Assembly: GCF_938045225.1 (NCBI RefSeq)
Contig: NZ_CALINL010000220.1
Span: 1 to 12,976, forward strand
Direction of reading: 5' to 3'
DNA: 12,976 nucleotides
Origin: an uncultured Campylobacter sp.
GTDB lineage: Bacteria; Campylobacterota; Campylobacteria; Campylobacterales; Campylobacteraceae
Below the pieces are notes generated by a model. It did not search any database. It saw only the letters and a list, made by a program, of their open reading frames with translations, and was not told the DNA's origin. Positions within the stretch are counted from its first letter, which is position 1. Each line of letters begins with the position of its first letter. The translations under genes and the position numbers were made by a program. Below are positions 1-7,040 of the stretch, piece by piece.

Positions 1-54
1 GCATACAATGCTTTATATCGAGTATAGATATTGAGATGTTTTACAACAAAAAAA

Positions 55-85
55 AGACTATTGTAATTTAACTTTACAATAGTCT
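55..85 (-). terminator. Rho-independent terminator of the minus-strand membrane gene
   Basis: Two perfectly complementary 12-nt arms (55-66 and 74-85) enclose a 7-nt loop. Read on the minus strand, the stem is followed directly by a run of eight T (complement of 48-55). It begins just 3' of the stop codon of the membrane gene at 92-622, which supports that gene being a real transcription unit. Confidence 0.88.
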
Positions 86-91
86 AGATTT

Positions 92-622
92 TTATCTTTG
101 TCTTTTTTTGGTTATTAAACATTTTCTAATTCTAAGAACCGTATATAACATATAAATAACAGTATATAACACTATTGATAGCATATGTTTTTCAGGTTTA
201 TGCATAAACAAAACCATCAAGTGAACATATATCAAGTAAAAAAACGGATATGCTAATTTTTGTAAATTTTTCCAATTTTTAGCTTTCATTTTCTTTCTTA
301 CACACTTGAATGAAGTTATCATAAGCGGAATCATCATAGCTATAAGAATTAAACTTATTATTGTTGCCGTCTTAGTATATACATTCATTTTTGATGCATT
401 TGTAAAAAATTCTACAAAGTATCTTATTCCAAAAGCCACATTATGACAAAGTGCAGCAAAACAACCGATAATCGACATTTCACCTCTTATACTCATAAGT
501 TTTCGTGTATATTTGTTATGAGTTGTAATAACTCCTAGAAACATTACTATCATAAATGTTACTGTTGAAAATATACCTCTTTGAAAAATATCCATGACAT
601 ATCTTGTAAACCAAATCGGCAT
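92..622 (-). CDS. Short ferric-reductase-like / heme-type transmembrane protein, N-terminus apparently missing
   Basis: The 176-residue product is hydrophobic and basic, with about four or five membrane segments (roughly 14-32, 49-72, 84-104, 124-141, 147-164). Histidines in or near the segments (H35, H60, H132, H140) and the 'MSIRGEMSI...CHNVAFG' and 'KKMKAKNWKNLQKLAYPFFY' stretches resemble, from memory, small ferric-reductase-like (cytochrome b-type) membrane proteins of Firmicutes. Such proteins usually begin with one or two extra membrane helices, but here an in-frame stop lies only six codons upstream (641-643), so the gene is short or 5'-truncated. No good ribosome binding site precedes the ATG. 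Codon use is strongly AT-rich (many ATA, TTA, AAA), unlike the Campylobacter genes to the right. A terminator follows. The family assignment is moderate; substrate and function are unknown. Confidence 0.6.
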   Translation of the reverse strand: MPIWFTRYVMDIFQRGIFSTVTFMIVMFLGVITTHNKYTRKLMSIRGEMSIIGCFAALCHNVAFGIRYFVEFFTNASKMNVYTKTATIISLILIAMMIPLMITSFKCVRKKMKAKNWKNLQKLAYPFFYLIYVHLMVLFMHKPEKHMLSIVLYTVIYMLYTVLRIRKCLITKKRQR

Positions 623-662
623 ATTTTTATAAAACTTTGTTTATGACTTTTAACTTTATCTA

Positions 663-711
663 GTAGTGTTAAATAAAAGATTTAGCTATTATATCTTTTA
701 TTTAACACTGC
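663..711. repeat. 17-bp perfect inverted repeat abutting the 5S gene
   Basis: Arms 665-681 and 693-709 are exactly complementary around an 11-nt AT-rich spacer (682-692). A T-G and a G-C pair (664/710, 663/711) extend the helix outward. The right arm runs into the first bases of the 5S rRNA. It could be a processing stem, a divergent-promoter hairpin, or mark a junction between two DNA sources. No T-run makes it a conventional terminator in either direction. Confidence 0.75.
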
Positions 712-828
712 CCGTGACTATACAGACGAGGAAACGCCTTGCTCCATCTCGAACCAAGAAGCTAAGCTCGTCCTGGCTGATGATACTCTCCCTTACTGGG
801 ATGTCGGGAAAGTAGGTCGTTGCGGGCT
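710..828 (+). rRNA. rrf: 5S ribosomal RNA
   Basis: The sequence shows the 5S hallmarks: terminal arms GCCCG (710-714) and CGGGC (823-827) pair, the conserved CTCCATCTCGAACC block lies at 742-755, followed by AAGAAGCTAAG, and the 3' part reads AAAGTAGGTCGTTGCGGGC. Length of about 119 nt is normal, and the wording matches epsilonproteobacterial (Campylobacter) 5S as I remember it. T-rich sequence (828-850) follows and probably serves as terminator. In Campylobacter rRNA operons the 23S gene normally precedes 5S on the same strand. Here there is none; a minus-strand gene lies 88 bases upstream, so this is either an orphan 5S or a broken operon. Confidence 0.9.
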
Positions 829-840
829 TTGTTTTTATTC

Positions 841-1212
841 TTTTTCTATTTAAACTTCGCTTTAATTTCTTTTTTAATCCATTTTTACAGTTATATTCTC
901 GGCTTTATATTCCTATGGTTTATTTAATTAACAAATTTAACCAACCTTGTTTGTTTTATCCGGCTTTAGGATATTTGCGTTTTTGACTAATAGAAGTTTA
1001 GAAAAGGTGCTATTAAGGTTCGGAAATTTAAACATTTGTGGCCATAATACGATCTTGATTTATTTTTATCAAAATATCGGCAGCTAATATTGATTTATCT
1101 TGTTTGCCATAAAGTCCTATAGACTAAATCAATGCAAAGAATTAAGTAGAGCGTTAAAAAATACACGCAAATCTTCATTAAACTTTATTCAAGTATTTTT
1201 TTGAGAAAATGC
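841..1212. other. Intergenic region without a recognised gene
   Basis: About 370 bases of AT-rich sequence between the 5S gene and the ynbA promoter. I see no credible ORF, no tRNA T-loop motif and no long inverted repeat. The first part is T-rich and may complete termination of the 5S transcript. Confidence 0.6.
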
Positions 1213-1218
1213 TAAAAT
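1213..1218 (+). promoter_or_regulatory. Probable sigma-70 -10 box for ynbA
   Basis: TAAAAT, part of TGCTAAAAT, lies 19 bases before the ynbA start codon. A run of seven T ends at 1202, which fits the T-rich upstream element that replaces a strict -35 box in Campylobacter promoters. The predicted leader is only about 13 nt and carries TTGGAG (1228-1233) as ribosome binding site. Confidence 0.5.
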
Positions 1219-1237
1219 TTAAATTGCTTGGAGTGTT

Positions 1238-1834
1238 ATGAGTATCTACGAGTTAAAACCCAAATTTCAAAACCTACTTCGTCCGCTAGTAAGGCGTCTT
1301 TACAGCGCTGGCGTTACGGCAAATCAAGTTACGCTCGCTGCCTGCGTCCTGTCTGTATTACTAGGCGCGCTACTCGTCAAATTTGCCGACGTCTCTACTT
1401 TGTTTTTTCTACTGCCTATCTGGATGTTTTTACGTATGGCGCTAAATGCTATCGATGGCATGCTGGCCCGAGAATTTAATCAAAAAACGCCGCTAGGAGG
1501 CTATCTAAACGAAGCTACCGACGTTATCTCCGATACTGCGCTTTATCTACCGTTTGCTTTTGTGGCTCCGTTTGGCTGGGGCGTTATCGCGCTTGTTATT
1601 TTTCTAGCCTTTATGAGTGAGTTTTTGGGCGTCCTAGGGCAGGTGCACGGCAGCGGCAGGCGGTACGACGGACCTATGGGCAAGAGCGACCGCGCCTTCG
1701 TATTCGGGCTTTTCGGCACTATATATGCGGTATTTGGGTGGCTGCCCTCATGGTTTAGTTTGGCGCTTTATGCGGTAGCATTTTTGCTTGCGTTTACCTG
1801 CATAAACCGCGTCAGAATGGGTTTAAAAGGCTAG
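1238..1834 (+). CDS. ynbA: CDP-alcohol phosphatidyltransferase, YnbA type
   Basis: An integral membrane enzyme of 198 residues expected to transfer a phosphatidyl group from a CDP-lipid to an alcohol or alcohol phosphate at the inner membrane. The CDP-alcohol phosphotransferase signature is clear: D73-G-x2-A77-R78, then G87, D95 and D99. The usual third metal-binding aspartate is Asn91; I recall the same Asn in E. coli YnbA, so this is probably a subfamily trait. 'VTANQVTL' (26-33) near the N-terminus and 'GPMGKSDRA' (145-153) also match YnbA, as does the length (about 200 residues). About six membrane segments are visible. The start has a good TTGGAG site 5 nt upstream. The alcohol acceptor is unknown. 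It is separated from the rest of its presumed operon by hcp on the opposite strand, and a relic of its own 5' end lies at 4404-4504. Confidence 0.88.
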   Translation: MSIYELKPKFQNLLRPLVRRLYSAGVTANQVTLAACVLSVLLGALLVKFADVSTLFFLLPIWMFLRMALNAIDGMLAREFNQKTPLGGYLNEATDVISDTALYLPFAFVAPFGWGVIALVIFLAFMSEFLGVLGQVHGSGRRYDGPMGKSDRAFVFGLFGTIYAVFGWLPSWFSLALYAVAFLLAFTCINRVRMGLKG

Positions 1835-2377
1835 CTTAATAAAATGCTCGGCATAAATTTGAGAAATGGATTAAAAAATAGGATAATACGTTTGCGCAAA
1901 TTTACGCCTAGATGCCCATAAATTAAACTACATAAATTTCAAAACAATACCTAGCTATAAAGATATTAAATTTAGCGCAGTTTATTGTCGTAGCCAAATT
2001 TGGTTTAAATAGTTTCATAAAACCCCGATACAGGCTGGGCGAGTAAGCAATAAATCTTACGCTATACGCAGATAAAATCTTTAATAAATATTCAAAAGAG
2101 ACAGAGGGGTCGCGAGAAACATTTGGCGCAAATAGGGCTAAAATTACGGACTATGCAAGCTAATCAAATTTCAAATCAAAGTTTGCGGTAGCCGTGCGAA
2201 AAATAATCAAATTTAAAGGGAGCGTCAAATTTGCAAATTTGGTTTTTAACAGAAGTTGCCCTAATGCTAAGGCGGGTGTTTTTATAAAATTTAAAGCGAG
2301 CCGCGATGAAAGTTAGAAGCGGGAGGGCGGATTTGAAATTTTATAAAATTGCCGCCCCGCCGAAAATTTAAAATTTA
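1835..2377. other. Intergenic region rich in AAATTT words, no gene seen
   Basis: About 540 bases between the convergent ynbA and hcp genes. It contains many AAATTT hexamers, including CAAATTTG at 1995-2002 and two head-to-tail copies at 2226-2241. All frames are broken by stops at short intervals and I recognise no decayed gene. Confidence 0.6.
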
Positions 2378-2457
2378 GCGGGTGCGAGCGGATTACGGGC
2401 ATGCGAGAAATCGCGAGAAATTCTGCGCGCTGTTTTATGCAGCATTCGCGCACCCGC
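2378..2457 (-). terminator. Possible large stem-loop terminator after hcp
   Basis: GCGGGTGCG (2378-2386) and CGCACCCGC (2449-2457) form a perfect 9-bp GC-rich helix. On the minus strand it starts 20 bases after the hcp stop and is followed by TAAATTTTAAATTTT. The enclosed 62 nt contain a smaller GCTG/CAGC hairpin. The loop is large and the T-tract interrupted, so the call is tentative. Confidence 0.35.
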
Positions 2458-2477
2458 AAAGATTGCCCAAGCGACGG

Positions 2478-3806
2478 TTATTTGCCCAGGAAGTATTTCA
2501 GATCCGCCTGCGCGTCGCCGCTGATTAGGCGAAGGCCGAAATTTTGCACCAAAAAGCCCAAAATTTCGTCGTTGAAAAACTCAGGCACCGTAGGGCCCAC
2601 GTTGATATTCTTAACGCCCAGACTAAACAGCGCAAGCAGGATGATGACCGCCTTTTGCTCCATCCACATCAACACGATCGAGACTGGCAGGTCGTTTACC
2701 GCGATGCCCGTAGCCTCGCTAAGCGCAAGGGCGATCTTGACCGCGCCGTTGCTGTCGTTGCACTGGCCTAGATCGATATATCGCGGAAGCTCGGTGCCTG
2801 GCACATTTCCGAAATCCACGTCGTTGAAGCGGAATTTGCCGCAGCTGGAGGTCAAAATCACGCAGTCTTTCGGCAGGCTAAGCGCTAGCTCGCGGTAATA
2901 CTCCCGTCCCTTGCCCGGCGCGTCGCAGCCCGCGATGACGAAAAAGCGGCGGATTTTGCCAGATTTGATCGCGTCCAAAATTTGCGGTGCAAGGCTCAAA
3001 ATCGTCTTGTAGTGTCCGCCCGTCACCAGGCTCTCGTCGCTGTCCATGCTCACGTCGCCGCATGCAAGCGCGCACTCGATGAGCGGCGTAAAATCGTCGT
3101 TTTGGATATGTTTGATCCCGTCTGTGCCAGCGATAGAATAGCCAAACAGCCTATCTGCGTAGCTACAGGACGAGCGAAGCGGCACGATGCAGTTGGTAGT
3201 CATCAAAATCGCGCCTTTAAATTCGTTAAAAAGCTTGGTCTGATCGAACCACGCCTTACCGACGTTGCCCTTTAGATGCGGATACTTGCGAAGCTGCGGA
3301 TAGCCGTGCGCAGGAAGCATCTCGGAGTGGGTGTAGATATTGATGCCCTTGCCCTCGGTTGCTTTTAGTAGCGCCTCAAGCGCATGCAGGTTGTGGCCGC
3401 TAACCAAAATCGCCTTGCCCTCGACCTTGTTTTGGCTTACTTTAACAGGGGTCGGTACGCCGAATTTTGCGGTATGCGCCTCGCTTAAAATATCCATCAT
3501 CTGCACGCCCGCGCTTCCGACGGCCATCAGCTGCGCGATATGCTCGCCAAAGTTAAAATTTGAGTTCGTCAGCGTGAAATACAGCGTGTCCGCCATGACG
3601 GTATCGACCGCGCTAGTATCGGCGCCGAGCTCGTGCGCGTGGTGGCGGTAGGCGCTAAGGCCTTTAAGTCCGAAAACCATAGTGTCTTGAAGTAACGCCA
3701 GCGTCGAGGTTTTGCCGCAGGTGCCTTTGCTTTGGCCCTTTGCGCCGCAGCCCTCAGGCGCGCTCATTTGGCACTGGTGACAGAACATCTCTTGATTGTA
3801 ACTCAT
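2478..3806 (-). CDS. hcp: Hydroxylamine reductase / hybrid cluster protein, short class
   Basis: A cytoplasmic iron-sulfur protein of 442 residues. Hcp proteins reduce hydroxylamine in vitro and act in nitrosative stress as NO reductase and protein S-nitrosylase. All ligands of the hybrid [4Fe-2S-2O] cluster are visible: H138, E162, C206, C294 (the persulfide cysteine), C322, C349, E383, with K385. The N-terminal cluster cysteines are C9, C12, C20 and C30, with spacing x2, x7, x9 rather than the more common x2, x8, x5. Length is about 110 residues below the 550 of E. coli Hcp, fitting the shorter (class III) group that lacks part of the helical region. The ATG at 3806 has AAGGA 6 nt upstream. 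No hcr reductase gene is adjacent, so the electron donor must lie elsewhere. An FNR/HcpR-like operator sits upstream. It is GC-richer than its flanks and carries few AAATTT words. Confidence 0.95.
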   Translation of the reverse strand: MSYNQEMFCHQCQMSAPEGCGAKGQSKGTCGKTSTLALLQDTMVFGLKGLSAYRHHAHELGADTSAVDTVMADTLYFTLTNSNFNFGEHIAQLMAVGSAGVQMMDILSEAHTAKFGVPTPVKVSQNKVEGKAILVSGHNLHALEALLKATEGKGINIYTHSEMLPAHGYPQLRKYPHLKGNVGKAWFDQTKLFNEFKGAILMTTNCIVPLRSSCSYADRLFGYSIAGTDGIKHIQNDDFTPLIECALACGDVSMDSDESLVTGGHYKTILSLAPQILDAIKSGKIRRFFVIAGCDAPGKGREYYRELALSLPKDCVILTSSCGKFRFNDVDFGNVPGTELPRYIDLGQCNDSNGAVKIALALSEATGIAVNDLPVSIVLMWMEQKAVIILLALFSLGVKNINVGPTVPEFFNDEILGFLVQNFGLRLISGDAQADLKYFLGK

Positions 3807-3836
3807 AGAAAATCCTTTATAAAAAATTAGTTACAG

Positions 3837-3842
3837 ATTTTA
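3837..3842 (-). promoter_or_regulatory. Candidate -10 box for hcp
   Basis: Read on the minus strand this is TAAAAT. A start about 7 nt downstream (near 3830) would place the centre of the upstream palindrome at about -41.5, the normal position for activation by an FNR/CRP-type regulator. An alternative TATAAA lies at 3851-3856, which would put the palindrome too close for class II activation. Confidence 0.4.
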
Positions 3843-3863
3843 AGATTTTATTTATAATAACGA

Positions 3864-3879
3864 CTTGATCGCCGTCAAG
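3864..3879. promoter_or_regulatory. FNR/HcpR-like operator upstream of hcp
   Basis: CTTGATCGCCGTCAAG is a near-perfect palindrome of the form TTGAT-N4-GTCAA. One half fits the FNR half-site (TTGAT), the other the HcpR half-site (GTCAA). HcpR-type Crp/Fnr regulators are known to control hcp in many anaerobes. The site lies 58 bases upstream of the hcp start codon. Confidence 0.6.
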
Positions 3880-4262
3880 AAACAGCGAAAATTTATCAAA
3901 ATTATTTACAAAATGAGAATTTAAATTTTGCAAGCTAAATTTGAGTTCTTGCGGCGGCCGGGGCGTTATGCAAATTTGAGTCAAATTTTAAAATTCCAAC
4001 GACAAAATCGCGAGCGACACGGCCTATGTTCGGATAGTAAAATCGCTTAGCAAACGAGCCGATACTATGGAGCGATGGCAATCTTGACGGCTCTACTAAA
4101 TCAGGGGCTATGGCAGATCGGCGGGCTGTGGAGCCAACTAGTTACCGCGCAAAACGATCAATAAACATAGGTCGGCAAATTTAAAGGTATTTTCCCAGGC
4201 GTAGCAACCATCAGGCGTAAGGATGAGATTGCTTGCTTCGCTTAAAGAATGCGAATTTTGGG
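3880..4262. other. Intergenic region upstream of hcp and the acyltransferase promoter
   Basis: This segment separates divergent transcription units. It holds several AAATTT words (CAAATTTG at 3971-3978) and small open stretches on both strands. These include a 61-codon minus-strand frame (4138-4323) and a 30-codon plus frame from 4076. None has a ribosome binding site or a recognisable product. Confidence 0.5.
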
Positions 4263-4268
4263 TATAAT
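4263..4268 (+). promoter_or_regulatory. TATAAT promoter element for the acyltransferase-ynbB operon
   Basis: A consensus TATAAT preceded by ATTTTGGG, the T-rich/extended -10 arrangement typical of Campylobacter sigma-70 promoters. It would give a leader of about 140 nt before the ynbA relic and about 270 nt before the acyltransferase. No other convincing promoter lies closer. Confidence 0.5.
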
Positions 4269-4403
4269 ACTGCAAAAATACAAAAACAATCGAAGCGATA
4301 TTTCTATAAAAGAAATTTATCATATTTTTAAAATCGATAAGGGTTTTGTAGACGGCAAGTTAGAGTCGCAGCTAAATCTGCCGAGGTTTCGTTAAGCTTA
4401 TAT

Positions 4404-4527
4404 TTGGAGTATCATGAGCGTCTACGAGTTAAAATCCTGGGCTTTAAAACCGGCTTTGTTCGCGAGTAAGCGTTACTGCAAATCTGCGTCGCTCGTCAAA
4501 TTTGGCGGGCAAACAAGGCAAATTTAA
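4404..4527 (+). pseudogene. Decayed copy of the ynbA 5' end, now a 37-codon ORF
   Basis: Three blocks match ynbA in order. Positions 4404-4434 match 1228-1258 (27 of 31 identical, including the ribosome binding site and 'MSxYELK'). Positions 4470-4484 match 1311-1325 (14 of 15). Positions 4492-4504 match 1373-1385 (13 of 13). Deletions between the blocks remove about 16 and 40 nt and shift the frame, so the ORF from ATG 4414 ends at 4527 after 37 codons and lacks the catalytic motif. It sits 17 bases before the acyltransferase start, where ynbA would be expected as first gene of an uninterrupted operon. It may still act as a short coupled leader ORF, but homology to ynbA makes relic the better explanation. 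Confidence 0.75.
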
Positions 4528-4544
4528 AAATAAAAAGGAAAAAT

Positions 4545-5183
4545 ATGAAAGAGTTTTTAGCGGCAGCGCTTGATTTTATCCTTTGCCGCATCACGATATT
4601 TATCACGGGCGTACGGCCGCCGCATGAGCTTTTAAACATCGGCGACGGCACTAAAATTTACTACGCCAACCACGCTAGCCACGGCGATTTTTTGCTGATT
4701 TTCGTCTCGCTGCCCTACCGCGCGAGAAAGCGCGTGCGCCCCGTCGCGGCGGCGGAGTACTGGGAGAGCGGACCCGTGCGCAGATTTCTTGCTAAAAACG
4801 TGTTTAACATGGTGCTAATAAGTCGCCGCAAAGATCCGCTAGAGGCGCTAGCGCAAATGAGCGAGGCGCTGCAGACGCACTCTCTCATCATCTTTCCCGA
4901 AGGCACGCGCAAGATGGACGACGATCTAGCGCTACAGCCGTTTAAAAGCGGGATTTTCCGTCTGGCGCAGCAGTGTCCCGCCGTCTCGTTCGTGCCCGTA
5001 TGGATCAAAAATGCGCGAAACGTCCTGCCTAAGGGCTTTTTCGTGCCTATTCCGCTGCTTTGCGAGCTGATAGTGGGCGAGGAGATAACCTACGGCGGCG
5101 AGGGCAAGGGCGAGTTTTTGCAAAAGGCGCAGGACGCGCTGCTAGCGATGAGCGATACGCAAAATGATAGAACGAAAGCCTAG
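4545..5183 (+). CDS. PlsC-like lysophospholipid acyltransferase
   Basis: A 212-residue member of the glycerolipid acyltransferase (LPLAT/PlsC) family, predicted to transfer a fatty acyl group to a lysolipid or glycerol-phosphate-type acceptor at the inner membrane. The catalytic HxxxxD motif is N42-H43-A-S-H-G-D48, and the acceptor-binding motif F-P-E-G-T-R is at 117-122. A third block 'VPVWIKNARNVLP' (150-162) fits the family. One hydrophobic stretch lies at the N-terminus (5-20). The length is short for PlsC (about 240-250). The start is preceded by AAAAAGG. Its partners in the same transcription unit are lipid genes of the ynb type, so it probably makes or remodels the lipid they use rather than bulk phosphatidic acid. 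The last 20 nt overlap the next ORF in another frame. Confidence 0.88.
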   Translation: MKEFLAAALDFILCRITIFITGVRPPHELLNIGDGTKIYYANHASHGDFLLIFVSLPYRARKRVRPVAAAEYWESGPVRRFLAKNVFNMVLISRRKDPLEALAQMSEALQTHSLIIFPEGTRKMDDDLALQPFKSGIFRLAQQCPAVSFVPVWIKNARNVLPKGFFVPIPLLCELIVGEEITYGGEGKGEFLQKAQDALLAMSDTQNDRTKA

Positions 5184-5514
5184 CGCGACGGCTTTGGCTG
5201 CGGGGGTAAATTTAAGCCTCGCAAGCCCGTCAAATGAAAAGGGGAAATTTGCGACCGATTTTTACGGCAAATTTAACGGCGAGCCTTTTAAAACGGCGTC
5301 CAAAAGCGTCAAATTTAAGCACGAAACACGGGCTAAAACGCTCGCCTCTGCGCAAATCAAATTTGACCTAAACACAAATTTAAACCGCGTAAAAAAATTA
5401 ACCAATCAAGCAGTCCGCACGGCAAACCAAACGCGCGTAAATTCGGCTCGCTCGGAGCGCTCCGAAACAGGCGTCAAATTTAGCTTCAAATTTAACCAAA
5501 AGGCACTAAAATGA
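5164..5514 (+). CDS. Repeat-derived 116-codon ORF bridging the acyltransferase and ynbB; coding status uncertain
   Basis: An uninterrupted frame starts at an ATG inside the end of the acyltransferase gene (20-nt overlap) and ends in the ATGA overlap with ynbB, so translation could be coupled at both ends. The product is hydrophilic and basic, with no recognised domain, signal or membrane segment. It is dominated by 'KF' and 'NL' pairs, which are what AAATTT-containing palindromes encode in this frame, and by Lys, Asn, Ser and Thr. There is no clear ribosome binding site. It could be a translated filler that keeps ribosomes moving to ynbB, a young gene grown from repeats, or simply non-coding repeat sequence whose frame lacks stops. 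The exact junctions favour some selection for an open frame. Confidence 0.4.
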   Translation: MIERKPSATALAAGVNLSLASPSNEKGKFATDFYGKFNGEPFKTASKSVKFKHETRAKTLASAQIKFDLNTNLNRVKKLTNQAVRTANQTRVNSARSERSETGVKFSFKFNQKALK

Positions 5515-6440
5515 ACCCGCAAAATCATATATTAAATCTATTTTTAGGACTCATCGCGGTGCTGGTCGTCTCTAGCGCCGTTGCCTTTATCCTAAAGGCG
5601 AAATTCGGCGCCGAGAACAAAACCGTCTCAAATTTGACCTCGCGCATAAACGCCTGGTGGGCGATGATTTTGGTGATTTTTGCGTTTACGTATATGGGTA
5701 AAAACGCCGTAATATTTTTGTTTTTGCTAGTTTCGTTTGCCGCATTGCGCGAGTTTTTGTCGCTCATCTACATCCGCAGGGGCGATCATATCGCGCTCGT
5801 GGCGTGCTTTTACGTGATTTTGCCCGTGCAGTATATCTTTATCTATGCCGATTGGTACGCGATGGCGATGATATTTATCCCGGTTTACGGATTTTTGTTT
5901 TTGCCGATTTTGGCGGCTATTTGCGGCGATGCGGCATATTTTTTAGAGCGCTCGACGAAGATCCAGTGGGCGCTGATGATCTGCGTCTTTTGCATCTCGC
6001 ACATCCCTGCGCTTCTTTTGCTGGATCTTAAGCATGGCAGCGGCATGGAGCTGATGCTTTTTTTGATCCTGGTCGTGCAATCTAGCGACGTGCTGCAGTA
6101 TATCTGGGGCAAGCTTTTTGGCAAGCGCAAGATCGCACCTAGCATCAGTCCGTCTAAGACGGTGGTTGGTTTTGCGGGCGGCGTACTTAGCGCTAGCGCG
6201 CTGGCTGCGTGTCTGCATCATCTCACGCCTTTTGGCGCGACGGGGGCTTTTTTCATCGGGCTTGCTGTTTGTATGATGGGCTTTTTAGGAGGGCTTGTTA
6301 TGTCGGCGATCAAGCGCGATCTGGGCGTCAAAGATTGGGGCTATATGATCAGCGGGCACGGCGGGATGCTTGACCGTATGGACTCGCTGTGCTTTGCCGC
6401 GCCGATATTTTTTCACATAGTTAGATATTTTTACGCGTGA
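5511..6440 (+). CDS. ynbB: CdsA-like phosphatidate cytidylyltransferase, YnbB type
   Basis: A polytopic inner-membrane protein of 309 residues, expected to convert a phosphatidic acid and CTP into a CDP-lipid. The family signature is intact near the C-terminus: S265-A-I-K-R-D, K-D at 274-275, then 'SGHGGMLDRMDS' (281-292), which contains the metal-binding aspartates. Upstream, 'SPSKTVVG' is the other conserved CdsA block. About eight membrane segments are visible. Length and position next to YnbC/YnbD-like genes match E. coli YnbB (about 298 residues) rather than housekeeping CdsA. It begins in an ATGA overlap with the preceding ORF and ends 7 bases before the next gene. It would supply the CDP-lipid substrate for YnbA. 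The lipid backbone is not known. Confidence 0.9.
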   Translation: MNPQNHILNLFLGLIAVLVVSSAVAFILKAKFGAENKTVSNLTSRINAWWAMILVIFAFTYMGKNAVIFLFLLVSFAALREFLSLIYIRRGDHIALVACFYVILPVQYIFIYADWYAMAMIFIPVYGFLFLPILAAICGDAAYFLERSTKIQWALMICVFCISHIPALLLLDLKHGSGMELMLFLILVVQSSDVLQYIWGKLFGKRKIAPSISPSKTVVGFAGGVLSASALAACLHHLTPFGATGAFFIGLAVCMMGFLGGLVMSAIKRDLGVKDWGYMISGHGGMLDRMDSLCFAAPIFFHIVRYFYA

Positions 6441-6447
6441 GGTTTTG

Positions 6448-7002
6448 ATGAAAATTTGGAGCAAAATTTTACTTTTAGCGCTGACGGCAAATTTTGCCTT
6501 TGCATTTTCGGCCGAAAAGCTCGTGCAAGATGCTAGAGCGCAGGTCGGGCAGACGCTGTTTTACGATCCTTCGTACTCAAGGCTAGCCTATCCGATGGGC
6601 GACGTGGATATGATAAAGGGCGTTTGCACCGACGTCGTCGTTAGGGCGCTGCGCGGACAGGATATCGATCTGCAGCGGCTCATCCACGAGGATATGAGCG
6701 CAAATTTTAGCGTCTATCCAAAAAACTGGGGCGCGAAAAAGACCGACAAAAACATCGATCATCGCCGCGTGCCAAACATCGCTACCTATCTAAAACGTAA
6801 GGGATACGAGGCGAAGGGCGAGTTTAAAGCCGGCGATATCGTGACGTGGCGGCTGGATAACGGCAGGCCGCATATCGGTATAGTTTCGGATAAATTTGCA
6901 GGCGGCAAAACCCTGCTCGTGATCCATAACATCGGGCTTGGCGCGCAGGAAGAGGACGTGCTAAATGTTTACGAGATAACAGGGCATTTTAGGATAAAAT
7001 AA
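6448..7002 (+). CDS. Exported DUF1287 protein, NlpC/P60-like fold suspected
   Basis: An 184-residue protein with a clear signal peptide (positive residues K2 and K6, hydrophobic 7-20, likely cleavage near residue 17-22), so periplasmic. The body matches my memory of the DUF1287 family: 'DVDMIKGVCTDVVVRAL' with Cys60, 'GDIVTWRL...RPHIGIVSD' with His142, and 'IHNIG' with His160. Cys and His in this arrangement suggest a papain-like (NlpC/P60 superfamily) peptidase or amidase, but activity is unproven. I prefer ATG 6448, with GTGAGG 5 nt upstream, over the in-frame TTG at 6445. It is tightly packed between ynbB and ynbC, so it is in the same operon. E. coli ynbABCD does not include it as far as I recall, so it may be a Campylobacter addition to the pathway or a cell-wall partner. 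Confidence 0.8.
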   Translation: MKIWSKILLLALTANFAFAFSAEKLVQDARAQVGQTLFYDPSYSRLAYPMGDVDMIKGVCTDVVVRALRGQDIDLQRLIHEDMSANFSVYPKNWGAKKTDKNIDHRRVPNIATYLKRKGYEAKGEFKAGDIVTWRLDNGRPHIGIVSDKFAGGKTLLVIHNIGLGAQEEDVLNVYEITGHFRIK

Positions 7003-7040
7003 GCGTAAAAATCGATAAATTTAAGCAAGAAAGGCGAAAA

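Noticed and set aside
2401..3651. Several plus-strand ORFs opposite hcp
   Set aside because: They lie wholly within hcp, which has full family motifs; their products are Arg/Ser-rich shadows of its codons.
4138..4323. 61-codon minus-strand ORF between hcp and the acyltransferase
   Set aside because: No ribosome binding site, no recognisable domain, and it runs antisense through a strong TATAAT promoter.
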